From: Lutraria lutraria | Taxonomy: Eukaryota > Mollusca > Bivalvia > Venerida > Mactridae | NCBI GenBank assembly: GCA_964023205.1 | Contig: OZ026833.1 | Location: 5,978,138-6,042,137 of the forward strand | DNA: 64,000 bases | Direction of reading: 5' to 3' | Part shown: positions 47,601 through 57,061 of the stretch, one piece after another | How the letters are laid out: the number at the start of each line of letters is the position of its first letter | How positions within the stretch are numbered: position 1 is the first letter of the stretch | The notes under the pieces: generated by a model | Databases searched by the model: none | Told to the model about the DNA's origin: nothing | The model's input: only the letters and a program-made list of their open reading frames with translations | Position numbers and translations under genes: made by a program

Positions 47601-50600
47601 ATCCTTATATTGACTTTTCTTGATTTGTCTGTATCTATGGTAATATTGATCAATTTTACAGTATGACAGAGATGACAGATTTTTACGTCAGTTTGAAACT
47701 CAGACATTACACATGAAGGAGATGGGACAGGAATTAGTTGATGTCAAAGAAACACTTGCTTATACACAAAAAGGTATGTAAAACAAACATTAGCCAGTAA
47801 CATGAACATTACTCTTTTTTTCTGACAGAGGCATCCACTGCTCTCAATATTCAAGTGTTTGTGATCTCTGACCAGCAATCAATAGCCTGTCAATGGAACA
47901 AGAAATATATTACATGTGAGGAAGCTGGTGTGATATTTAACCTCGGGGGACGGGGGCGGAGTTCACGGATGAAAGTTGACCTACCTCACAATTCTGAACC
48001 AAGTCTTTCTGTCAGCAACTTTCAACATCCCCTTAAGTTAGTTAGTCTGTGTTCTCAGTTGAAAGTTCCCTTAATCAATTAATCTTCAGCTAATGACAGT
48101 TGAAATTCTATAATGTTAAATAATGTAAATCTGTCAAATTTATTACAGCTCTTCACAACGAAGTTTACAGAAAGCCACAGGATGTGGACTCTTCTAGGTA
48201 AGAGGAAATGATAAAGCTTCTTGATTACTTGTGACTAAGTTCATCATATAAGTTTAGATTTGCATTAATTGAATAATATTTGTGTCTTTAAAGACATTGA
48301 ACCAGGAATGCGAGGCATGTGACTTATGGACCAGAAAGTCCCCTAATTCCACAGTAGGGGGTAATAAAATAGACAGGGTCATTGATAGACTAGCACCTGT
48401 TTACATAATATGTTACTCTATGCTTATAAAAACAAAAGCAATTTAGTCATAAACTTATTATCACTGTAAATCAATAAAATGTATAACCCCAATTTTTGAC
48501 TAGGTGTCAAGTCTACAGACCGTGACCAGACTGGTTTTATCTAATTAGGGGCAATAAAACAAGAGATTAGACCACATGTGGATTTGGGGGGGGGGTCATT
48601 TATATAGTAGCTGTTCAATGTCTTTAACATTAATTTCTATGAAATATACATGTATATAACTTTTATGTCAATAAAAGCCACCTCATGACCTTGGCTGTTG
48701 TTGTACCCCAGTGAAGTAAGTGGAAAATCTTATGAGAATTTATCTTTAATATTCAGGATGGTTTCATTTAACACATCTCAGAAAACAAGAGGTAGAGACC
48801 GTGTGGATATTGACAGTGATGTGGAGATTTCACACGGAGGTCGTCGAAGTCGTAGAAGTAGAACGCCACCAGGTGTTGTTCGAGATGATGTCTATAACGA
48901 TGTAGATTTAGATGACTTCAGTGCTCCAAAATCGTCGATCGATTTCACAACTGATGCAGATGAATCGTCCAATCAATCAGCAGATATAATCGCTAACACA
49001 AAGTATCGGTTGAAAAGTCTCGAGAAAGAGGCTCAGGTCAGTCAATGCCTTCCCTCGGAAAATAAGCTATACTTCTCTATATACTAATCTCTATCCCTTA
49101 TTTGCAGAGCAGCAGTATAAATATTCCTCTAATGTGCCTCTTTCGTGTATTCCCCCCCCCCCCTTTTACCAGTGCCTACTGTCTTCTCCTTTTCCTAAAA
49201 AAAACTGATAACCACAAAAATCATATCTAAGCATCAAAAACTCCTTATATCTATTACATGTACTTTGAAATACCGTAAAACCCCGATTATCCAAAGTCGT
49301 CGGGACCGAAAAATTACTTAGGATAATCCGGGGTTTCGGATAATCCAGGGTAAGGGAAATCTAGACAATCGTATGAAAATAAAGGGAGATCACTCCCATA
49401 TATATGGCGTACACGTATAGATATAATAACAACAGAAATTAATGTGTTAAAATTCATATTTTATTGACGAAAAAATGCATTTTAAGATAAACATGTGTAT
49501 GTTTAACATAAAAACAAATGTATGAGTAGTTTGTACCATTATTAATTCGTCAAAGTCATGAGGAATCCGAAGTGAAACTACGAAAACAATTGAATACCCA
49601 AACGGTAGCACATGTCATGTTACAAAGCACATTAATCCATCGATAAAATGAAATCATGAATTGAAATATACACGGGATAATGAATACACAGATTGTTTAA
49701 ATAAATTACAAACAGAAATGAAATAAAAAATCAAGTTTCATTTTATTGCTGCATGCAGTCACAAACACTTACGAGCGTCACACAAATCGTTTGTCGTCCT
49801 AAGATAGCTTATCGTTTTGTATTCATTTTCCGAAAATCGAATGATTTTGAAATTGAACGCCAGTGATTAATATTGGTTATGTGTATTGTTTGTCAGTTTA
49901 ACAAACTTCAAAAAGTAAAACTGAACATTGTAAATGTTAGTTGCTTATTAAAGTGAAATTATGATGCAATTTATTAATGAAGCGAAAATAAAAGGTGAAG
50001 GATCTGACCAAGTCCGTATCGTAATATTTAGGCTAATTTTGTTTCCATTACTTGAAACAAATATCCAAACCAACAATCCTTTGTTCACAGTGGTTTGATA
50101 ATTTGTTGTTCACACCTTTTGACATATAAAGAAATCCTACAACGAACTTGTCTGATCGATCAGAGTTAATTGTCGACTTCAGATAACAGGTGTGAAAATA
50201 CGCGTTCAGATGATTGTGGGGACCTGTTAATCACTTTGGATAAGCCATGGTATTCGGATTAGACGATTCGGATAATCGAGGTTTATTTACATTGAATTAT
50301 ATAGAGTGAAATTCAGGACCAAAATTTCATTTTGGATAAGACCAGGTTTTCAGATAATCGAGTTCGGATAATCGGGGTTTTACTGTAGTATAAAAAATCC
50401 TTACTGAATGTGGTGTAATTACTCCTATTTTCACGCCCTAATAGTACTGAATATTTACCCATATTGTGTGTCTATTTCAGAATTTGGAGAAGGCATATGT
50501 TGATTTTCACTATCAGCTGAGTAATCCGTCCTCAGTTCCTGACCCTACTAGGCATTCATTTCGCAAGTCCCAATCTGAACGATCAAGTAAGTATAATTTA

Positions 50601-53600
50601 CCTGTCCTTTGTACCAAACTTTAATCTTGCCTTGATCTGTGCATTTTCAGGTCAGTAGGTCAAAGGTCAAGGCCATAGGGGCATTCTGTTTTAAAAAACA
50701 CATCTTGTTGATTTTTCAATGTAAATGATGAGACATTAAATTTTTCGTGATGTTAGACAATTCTGTTAATAAGTGTGTGTGAAATAGACAGACAAGCTCA
50801 TGTCTTTGATGTTATTTACTATCAAAATTAACACTGTCCTAGTTCCTTTATTATTATTTGTAAAAAGCTATTATGTATTTATCTGTTTGCTCTGTGTCTA
50901 TTAAGGCTATTGTGGTGTGCAGTTACTGTTGTGCATGAATACATGAAATGTAAATAATTCACACATGAAACTCATTAGTGGAAAATATGAGTGCTAGATA
51001 TTCATTTTGGCATGCAACAGAAAGTGCTTAGTAATATGTAAAGCTAGGAACATATAATTGCAATTATCTTTGTGGTATTTTGTATACTCTTACTGTATAA
51101 GTTGTTAGTTCGTGTCAAGGAAATGTTCATGTTTTTCTGCTAGCGAAAACTTGCTAGTCCCTTTGCTAATTACTGAGAAACGCAAATGGTACTTTTATAC
51201 ATGGATAGAGCTTATAAATGATTAATTTGCGAATTTCACAATGCGTAAGTATTATGTCTGTCAGAAAATTGTTTTTTGCGAACATTTATTACAGTATTGA
51301 TTCAAGTGTATACGGGTAAGTCAAACCTGCCTAATTAACATCCTGCAAACAGAGGCCACCATTTAAACTGAGACAGCTTAAATGTTATGGCACAAAAAAG
51401 ACCTGAAGAGGTGCATACTAGTGAAGCATGAAATTTTTTTGTGTCTAGTTACCCGAACGACCCTTATTTTTCCCTGTGACCATAGACTTGTTATTAGGCC
51501 CAAGTGATCGTACACACACTGTCCCACTCTTTTTACCTTTCGGCATGCTTCCAGGAGTAATAAAAAAGACATAAAAGAAAAAATTTCGTTACCAACCTAG
51601 CTTAATGACCATGTAACAAAAATTTTTTTATTTTTGCGCCTGAGAGCTTTGAAATGCTTTACTTTGATGGTCTTTATTCACAGGTTTGATTGTATGTTGT
51701 TTAAGCTTTGTCAGTAATTTATTTTGTATCTGGTATACGTTTTTCAGCTAGTAAAGGACATCACATGCCGTCCCCTACCGCTAGTCCTATAGCTAATGCT
51801 AGACCATTATCATCTACACCGTATCATCAAGCTAAAACAGATGAGGCAGATCTTAGCACAGGTATTCATTCATTACATACTTACCTGTCCTCATTTAATT
51901 CTGTTACACCAAGATTCTGAAACTACAGATCCAACTCAAGACAGGCCACACCCTTCTATGAAAATTTCACAAAATTTCCCGTCATATGTGGAGAAGTCGC
52001 TGTCTCCTTGAGAAAGGGTAAGATAGTACTGCATAGAACTCTAGAGTATGTTAGAGTATCCATCATGATTAAAAGATCTTTTCTAGTATCAAATGCATTA
52101 AGATGTTGAGATTTGATTTAGATTTGAAGTCACAATGAATATAGAGCTAAGTTTAACCTAAGTGTTCATGTATTTACAGATAGCCTTACTGAGCTAAGAG
52201 GATCTTCATCATATGCCAGGAAGAAGCCGAGTGGACAAGATAGTGTACCTAAGTTTAGTCTTTCTGATTTGTCGGATGATGATTTGAGAACTGATGGGTA
52301 TGTTTGACTAACACAGTTATTATCTCCCTTAGAAATATTTTCTCTATTTGACTACTGTAGTTTCATTTATTTTCGTTGGGCACAATTTTTGTGGTTTTTA
52401 CTAAAATGGCTATTTCGTGGCGATATAAATTCATGGATTTGTTTTTTAAAAACATTTCCCATTCTCTGCATTTTAGTTAGTGGGGATTTGATTTCGAGGA
52501 TAAGCCGACCCACGAAATCCACAAAATTAAATCACCAACGAAAATTAATGATTCCACAGTATCTTTATGTTTTAAGAATTTTGTCTTGAGTTATTTTGTA
52601 TATTTTTTATTCTCACAAGGCAGATGAGTTTAACCCAATGTTTCATGAATTTCAAAACAGTGAATTAAATTTTTACCAGAATAATTTGTTTAGTTCCATG
52701 AAGTATTGCCCAAGAACATTTATTTCTTCAGCCATTATGAGAAAGTATCTTAATGTATCAGAACTAGTAACTGATTAGCTATCAAAATGTATCAATGAAA
52801 CTATAAAACTATTATACTGAAATGTTGTATGATTAAAGTATTTAGACTTTGGATTTATTTTATTGTTCTGCAAAAAATAAGCAATTTGATCCTAATTCCT
52901 GACAATTACTGTACTGTCATTTATTTTCGTTGGGCTCAATTTTCGTGGTTTTTACTAAAACGGCTATTTCGTGGGGACATAAATTCGTGGATTTTGATTT
53001 TTGAAAAGAAATACACCATCTCTGCACTTAAATTCGTGGGGATTTGATTTCGTGGATGAGCCGACCCACGAAATCCACGAAATTAAATCCCCAACGAAAA
53101 TTAATGATTCCACAGTATATCTTGAGCATTTCTGATACAAAAACTGTGTTTGTTGTTTAACAGTTAATATTTTTATTAATTGCACATTTACAATATTAAT
53201 TAATGCACTTGTACTATTAAACTCATGTGTCCTTTAATTTGTTGTGAACATTATTTATTGCATAGTTACAGTGTAGTAAATAGATACAGTGTTTGTAATT
53301 TAATAGTCAGTAAGTGTCAATATCATTCATTGTTAACTTTAGCCATGAGCGTGTGGAGAGGCCACGACCTATCACAGTAGATGACCTTGAAGCACGACCC
53401 GGTTCCCCGAGTATCATGGTAGTACAAGCTGACCCATCTAGTGATGGTGGAACCTCACCGAAAGAAAATGGTAAATAATTCCTTCTAGAACATCTAGAAC
53501 TACTTTACTAGACTTTTTATTTTTCCATGTTTCGGATGACCTTAAAAGGAATTAGCATCATATGATTGTAATTGTTTATCAGCATTCCTATCTCACCTAT

Positions 53601-56600
53601 TTTCATTTAAAGCATCATATAGTGGTAAAAAAATCAAAATTTGTTCGGGCCAGAAAATAATGTTCCTCAAATGACCCTAGTTGGCCTTGACCCTTCAGTT
53701 TCTAGCATCAAAATACAAAAATAACTCGAGGTGAAAAGCACCTCGTTTCTCACAAAAATTAGAAAAGTGCATTGTATTTCGACCTTCATACCCTCATTTT
53801 AAGCTTGTCTGTGTTAGAAGAAAAAGTCCAGCTTTTGTAATCACTGCATCGTCAGCTTCTGCGTCTGCGCAAAAATTTAATGTGCTCATTACTCATTACA
53901 AACTATAGTGGTAGTGTTGGCTTCACTTGCAGAGCTCTTGTTTTGTCAAGGAACCTTTAATATATTTTTCATAGCCTTATATTAAGTCACTATATAGAGC
54001 AAGAAAAAGACAAACATGTTTTTGTTTACATTCGTTCATATTTTAGATTTCCTATTTGCATTGTTAAGTCTGTTAAGTATATTTCTTCATAAGTAATTAA
54101 CCATAATTAATAATTGTTCTTTGTACAATTGTTGTATACATTAGAACATGCTTCACATTTATACAGCATTATTTGCATAAAATGTAAATTTTGACATTTA
54201 AACATTTCTTCACAACTCAGAAATGGAGATTTCACGACTGCAAAAGTGTTAATGAGTTATATTTATTGAAAGGTTATTTTGTAGTACTTTACAAATGTTA
54301 TAATGACATAAAAGTATTTGCTCCTGTGGACTGAAAGCAAAATTTCATATCAAGACAACGAAAGTGGCAATAACCAATCATGTTTTCCATCATTCTTATT
54401 GTATCTACAATAAAACGAGTCATTGTTTTCTTCTGTATTTCAGTATCTGTGCCAAGAATGATGAGCTCAAATTTACCATCAATTATTGACAGTTCAAATC
54501 AACCTGCAACAAGGGAGATTATCCAGCCCCCTCCACCTAGTAAATTACCTCCCCTTTCATTGGACACTGCATGGAAACCAGCCCTAGATGCAGCTTGGAA
54601 ATCAGGTAATTTTAGTCCTTTTGAAAATAGGATTTGTTGAAAAAAATACTGGAAATACCTTACAATGGACCAATTTATCAGTTCCTGTGCTATTTTGTTC
54701 CCAATTTTGATATTATTTTTACTTTTTTTATAACTCTTGAAGGCGTACAGAAATGTAAAAAAAGTCAGTCAATATATGAACCATTCCTAACCTTTTTACA
54801 CAGAATGCTATTATTTTGTATGACTTAGACTTGCATGTATTTGAATCAATTACTGATTTTTGATCAGATTTTTTAAAACTGTTTCAGAGGAACAAATTCA
54901 GAAGGAGAAACAGAAGGAACAAGAAGAATGGGAGGAAGAACAGAAGAAGAAAGAAGAAGAGAGAAAGAAGAGAGAGCAGGAAGCATGGGAGAGGGAACAG
55001 AAAGAGTTAGAATTGTTACAGAAAGGACAAAGTAAAGTAAGTCAGTTATAATCTAATCATGATTTAATCCATTCATAAATAAGTCATTAAGGCAAGAAAA
55101 AAAACACTTTTATTGGTTATTTGTTCTTTTGAAATATGGTAGATAGGTTTTTATGCAGCATCTAATTATTTGGGGCATATAGTTATTGCCTTGTCAATTC
55201 ATCAGTCTGTCTGTGACAAAGAGCTACCCCTGGTATATTATTAACATGAAAGATTAGCAAATATATCCATGAAAGTTTGTTGATATCATTAGGTGTTTCA
55301 AAAATCTGTTTGCTCAAAATAGGTGATAGTATTAGCTGAAAGTTTTTTTTTATTTTTTCGTGACTTTATTTTTGTACAGACTTTTCTCTGGAATGACTGT
55401 CATTGTTTGACCAAAAAAAAAATTGTTTTATTATTATGATTAACAATCAAGTGACATTAAACATTGAAATTTATAGTGTTCAAATATGTATAAATGTTTA
55501 AGATTTTTCTTCTTTTTTAACTTATAGTTATTATGTTTTTGTTATAAATATTTTGTTCATATTTGTATGCATTTTAATTCTGCTTTTATACAGTTATAAA
55601 TTACATGTATTTTTACTGAAGGCCATATTGTAAATAAGTTTTATACTTTATATGTTACCTTCAAGAAATAAAGATTTTATTATTATTATTATTATACATG
55701 TAGTGATATTCACCTGTTTCCTGTATGCCATTATGATGTCATCAAGACTTTGAGGAATACAAACAGTCATTACATTCATGTATGTGGTTAAGACCATCTT
55801 TTGTTCCCTGCATTTAAGCAATACTAATGGACTGTAGAGAATTTTTCACTTTTCCAACTCAATCTGATAAAAAATCAAAGCGCAAAATTTCACTGGGCAG
55901 TTTATTTTCTTTGCAGGAAGCAGAACCTGAGATTGTAAACATTGGTGAAGATAAGTCTGAGAAATCTGATAGTATAGATCCAGTGATGAAACAATATATG
56001 GAAATGGTACAACAGAAGAAAACTGCCCCAAAACCAGAGAGACAAGAGGTATGTCAAGTAAATTCTTATAAGCTCTGTAGTTTGCCAGGCATGTAACAAT
56101 CCAAAAAGATCTGGAGTCGGGGTCAACGATTCACATAATTTATTAAATCATCAATCTTTTATCAAAGAGAAAATATGATAAAACTGAATTTTATAGCATC
56201 ATGCACTGATGGTTACAAATTAGTAATTACTAGTTTTATAACAATTAACTAGGCAATAAACAAGATTTAAACTGTGAATTGTACAAATTAAAGAATTGTC
56301 ATCATGAGTTACACTTAAAACTGACCAGAGAAATGTGGCAATTTGATATAACTGACCAGAGAAATGTGGCAATTTGATATATCACATTTCCTAAGTGAAA
56401 ATTTATATGAAGTTAACACTTTTTTATTAGATCACGATGTTACGACCTCAAAAGTGATGAGTATCCATATTCGATCTTCCTGTAATTTGATTTATCTATT
56501 ATTTACAGTCTGAAAGAACTGCATCTCAAGTGGAGGATGGTTTATCTCTATCTGAGGATGATAATAAAAGGTATTTTATTGACTTGGTTATATTGTCAAT

Positions 56601-57061
56601 TTCTTAATTTCATTTAGGACTAGAGTGTTGTTGCATGTTACCATGATTTAGGACCTGATTTTTGGTGGATTTATTTGTTTCATTTAGTTGTCTTTAAAAT
56701 TTATATGCCTTTGATAAACTAAAGGATGAAACATAAAAAATGACAAGTTGATGAAAATCAGCTACATAAGTCCTTTTGCATCTTGGAGAAGTTACAAGTA
56801 AAATCTTGAGTTGAATGTTCATATAGAAAAACAGGGTTCGAATAAACATACTGTTAAATCACGAAAGTTCGAAATGCAACTAGAATGTCAGAAAAATTTG
56901 ACTATCACATTTTTATAATCATATAGAGAAGTCATGGAGATAACATATTGAAAAGACTACACATGGTGAAGCATGATATCTACATGTTTGTGATATTTAC
57001 TTTATTTGTTTGATTTTATTTCAGTGATGCCAATGAAGAATCAGATGATTTTAATTGGTAA
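35668..57061 (+). CDS. OFD1: OFD1 centriole and centriolar satellite protein, 27 coding exons
   Basis: Structural protein of distal centrioles and centriolar satellites, needed for centriole length control and ciliogenesis. Exons: 35668-35763, 36773-36973, 37734-37802, 38536-38674, 38964-39106, 39246-39335, 39774-39857, 40242-40348, 40761-40880, 41629-41702, 43867-43958, 44373-44450, 46018-46085, 46543-46586, 47344-47468, 47662-47773, 48149-48197, 48757-49036, 50481-50586, 51748-51861, 52180-52297, 53343-53470, 54444-54605, 54888-55036, 55917-56048, 56509-56570, 57025-57061. All introns are GT-AG and the phases close to 992 aa; human OFD1 is 1012. An N-terminal ELRNRLYHSLRDKG helix precedes the LisH motif (about 68-100, ASNSLVADHL). 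Coiled coil spans roughly 180-560. Exon 18 carries the family's ANTKYRLKSLEKEAQ segment. Exon 24 encodes an E/K-rich coiled coil (about 867-916), exon 25 MKQYMEMVQQ, and the protein ends ESDDFNW. An Arg/Asp-rich stretch in exon 15 (YHRRRSARRDD) has no counterpart I recall in vertebrates. Confidence 0.95.
36238..36600. repeat. Two partial copies of the TTTGTTTCTG MITE family (OFD1 intron 1)
   Basis: ATTGTTTCTGCTTACAAGAC followed by CGACCCTTGGCTTATTTTTC starts the first copy. TTTCCTGGTTATCGACC with CCCTCATTTTTCCCGG starts the second at about 36448. The core GGAACCATTCCATTGGAATG and a TTTACCTTTCC stretch before CACACTTTCAAGAGC are shared. The pieces are tandem and in the same orientation, and each is incomplete. 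A G homopolymer lies at about 36688-36700. Confidence 0.5.
38015..38240 (+). repeat. Dispersed repeat fragment (OFD1 intron 3)
   Basis: Begins ATTATGCCCCCGCAATATTT and runs through GGTCGGTCCGTCCG and ACTTCCACATCTTG. The GTCCGTCCG motif and anchored start resemble the start of the 7389-8537 element class. No internal repeats or second end were found, so it is probably a truncated copy. Confidence 0.4.
38313..38456. mobile_element. CAGTCAAACCTG-family MITE (OFD1 intron 3)
   Basis: CTGTCAAACCTG at the left, after TA, and CAGGTTTGACTGCAG at the right are inverted. Family words inside are ATGGCCACCTCC, AAAGCCATTC, GAACAAAATGA and AGTGGCCTTAG. This is a nearly complete copy and a good reference for the family. 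Confidence 0.75.
38694..38855. mobile_element. CAGTCAAACCTG-family MITE, right end lost (OFD1 intron 4)
   Basis: AGTCAAACCTGTGAACAAAG followed by GCCACCCTTGGGAAATA matches the family. It also contains TGACCATTATTCACAGGGTG and GGCCTTAATTCAGAGG but lacks the final GGTTTGACTG. It begins only about 20 bp after the exon 4 donor site. Confidence 0.65.
39451..39571. mobile_element. CAGTCAAACCTG-family MITE (OFD1 intron 6)
   Basis: CAGTGAAACCTGTGAACAAT after TA, and ACACAGGTTTGACTG at the right, form the inverted ends. The inside has GGCCACCCTTTTGAAAGACA and TGACCTTTATTCACAG. This is a short but two-ended copy. Confidence 0.75.
40941..41045. mobile_element. CAGTCAAACCTG-family MITE, truncated (OFD1 intron 9)
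   Basis: TACAGTCAAACCTGCAAATA followed by AAGGTCACCCTTGG is a clear left end. It continues to AATAATCAATGACGG and then fades; no right terminus is found. Confidence 0.65.
41273..41607 (+). repeat. SINE family C copy with 19-bp TSD at the exon 10 acceptor
   Basis: The tRNA-like head has GGTGGTCTAGTGGTAACATG and a B box GTTGTGGGTTCGATTCTCAG. It is followed by the family C body (CAGGGACGC, CTAGAAAATCACAGG, AAAGGACAAGGCGTGT) and an A-rich tail ending ACAAGAGATAAATTAAT. It is flanked by AATGTATACATGCTATTTC (41254-41272) and AATGTATTCATGCTATTTC (41608-41626), one mismatch in 19. The right duplicate is immediately followed by AG and exon 10 (41629), so the insertion duplicated the last part of the intron. 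The frame 41324-41548 is inside this element and is not a gene. Confidence 0.88.
42944..43117. mobile_element. CAGGG-ended MITE with 5-bp TSD (OFD1 intron 10)
   Basis: The ends CAGGGTGTCCAC and GTGGACACCCTG are a perfect 12-bp inverted repeat, flanked by AGTAA (42939-42943 and 43118-43122). The interior is an iteration of GGTCAGGGAA-type words (GTCAGGGAATTTTG and variants, about seven times), so it is internally repetitive and has no coding capacity. The five-base duplication and CAGGG ends repeat the pattern of the larger element at 843-2061. Confidence 0.85.
43585..43815 (+). repeat. tRNA-headed SINE (OFD1 intron 10)
   Basis: CTGCCTCTATGGTCATGTGC gives a tRNA-like A-box region and GTTGTGAGTTCGATTCCCAC a clear B box. 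The body has GAAGCTTCCCAGCTAGC and ends CTAAATAACCTGGGTGCTGG with GAGACGTTAATC. It shares its 3' part in altered form with the repeats near 5.3 kb and 57.9 kb, but its head differs from families B and C. Confidence 0.6.
44690..45995 (-). repeat. SINE family A copy, antisense, split by the 30-bp minisatellite
   Basis: The body and B-box side (44690-44825) include CTTCCTCACATGTGAAAAAT and GGACTCGAACTCACAGCAGT. The A-box side (45950-45995) is GTCCATAACCACTTAACATT, then GGCGGCCGC. Between them, in place of the usual anticodon-region segment of roughly 30 bp, is the minisatellite listed next. Unexpanded relatives with one segment are seen at 11750-11935, 27840-28190 and 63050-63230. Confidence 0.75.
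44822..45955. repeat. 30-bp minisatellite, about 38 copies, in OFD1 intron 12
   Basis: A 30-bp unit starting CTAGTGATCACTAGTCAGAG, then ACCACAGGGG, is repeated head to tail with near-perfect period and few substitutions. Variation is confined mostly to three sites: GATC/GACC, GAGACC/GATACC, and CAGGGG/CAAGGG/CATGGG/CTGGGG. The core CTAGTGATCACTAG is a perfect 14-bp palindrome in the GATC variants. The period is divisible by three, so one plus-strand frame stays open for 391 codons (44782-45957, LVITSQRPQG-like repeats). Its lack of any conserved start, its position in an intron and its SINE origin make a protein unlikely. The array ends about 60 bp before exon 13. Confidence 0.95.
47096..47265. 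mobile_element. CAGTCAAACCTG-family MITE, degenerate (OFD1 intron 14)
   Basis: TTCAAACCTGTGTAAGCAGC opens it and CTACAAGTTAAACTGTTT closes it. AACAAAATGACAAAAT, AAAGAAACATCATTGATTAT and TTTCCCAAGGGTGTCC lie in between. The internal order is reversed relative to most other copies. Confidence 0.6.
49273..50385. mobile_element. Pogo/Tigger-like non-autonomous transposon (OFD1 intron 18)
   Basis: The termini CCGTAAAACCCCGATTATCC and GGATAATCGGGGTTTTACTG are inverted and each is bounded by TA, as expected for Tc1/mariner-superfamily insertions. Additional copies of GATAATCC/GGATAATC words lie just inside both ends. The 1.1-kb interior has no transposase-like frame. CAGTAAAACCCCGATTATCC-type ends are characteristic of pogo/Tigger elements. 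Confidence 0.8.
51319..51692. mobile_element. CAGTCAAACCTG-family MITE containing a second element (OFD1 intron 19)
   Basis: The left half (AGTCAAACCTGCCTAATTAA, AGAGGCCACCATTT) and right end (TCTTTATTCACAGGTTTGAT) belong to the family. They are separated by a partial copy of the TTTGTTTCTG family (about 51430-51570, with TACCCGAACGACCCTTATTT and GTGACCATAGACTTG). This suggests one element inserted into the other. Confidence 0.55.
52353..52561. mobile_element. Palindromic MITE, copy 1 (OFD1 intron 21)
   Basis: The left end TACTGTAGTTTCATTTATTT, continuing TTCGTTGGG, is inverted at the right end (CCAACGAAAATTAATGATTC, then CACAGTA). Inner words GGCTATTTCGTGG and CCCACGAAATCC extend the inverted relationship. 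It is about 209 bp long, bounded by TA, with no coding capacity. Confidence 0.8.
52912..53117. mobile_element. Palindromic MITE, copy 2 (OFD1 intron 21)
   Basis: Same family as the copy about 350 bp to the left and of nearly the same length, with the same ends (TACTGTCATTTATTTTCG and GATTCCACAGTA). The inner inverted words are better preserved (TTTCGTGGGGACATAAATTC; GACCCACGAAATCCACG), so this copy looks younger or less damaged. Confidence 0.82.
55620..55700 (+). repeat. Retroelement-like 3' tail with (ATT)n (OFD1 intron 24)
   Basis: TTACCTTCAAGAAATAAAGA followed by TTTTATTATTATTATTATTA looks like the 3' end of a LINE-type insertion with a poly(A)-signal-like AATAAA and a simple-repeat tail. 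The 5' limit is not visible. Confidence 0.35.
56318..56380. repeat. 31-bp perfect tandem duplication (OFD1 intron 25)
   Basis: The segment ACTGACCAGAGAAATGTGGC followed by AATTTGATAT occurs twice in direct succession without a mismatch, which points to a recent duplication. Confidence 0.85.

Noticed and set aside
47855..48082. A 75-codon frame between OFD1 exons 16 and 17
   Set aside because: It is intronic and includes repeat-like words (GAGGAAGCTGG, TGTGATCTCTGACCAG) related to SINE A. OFD1 splices over it in frame.
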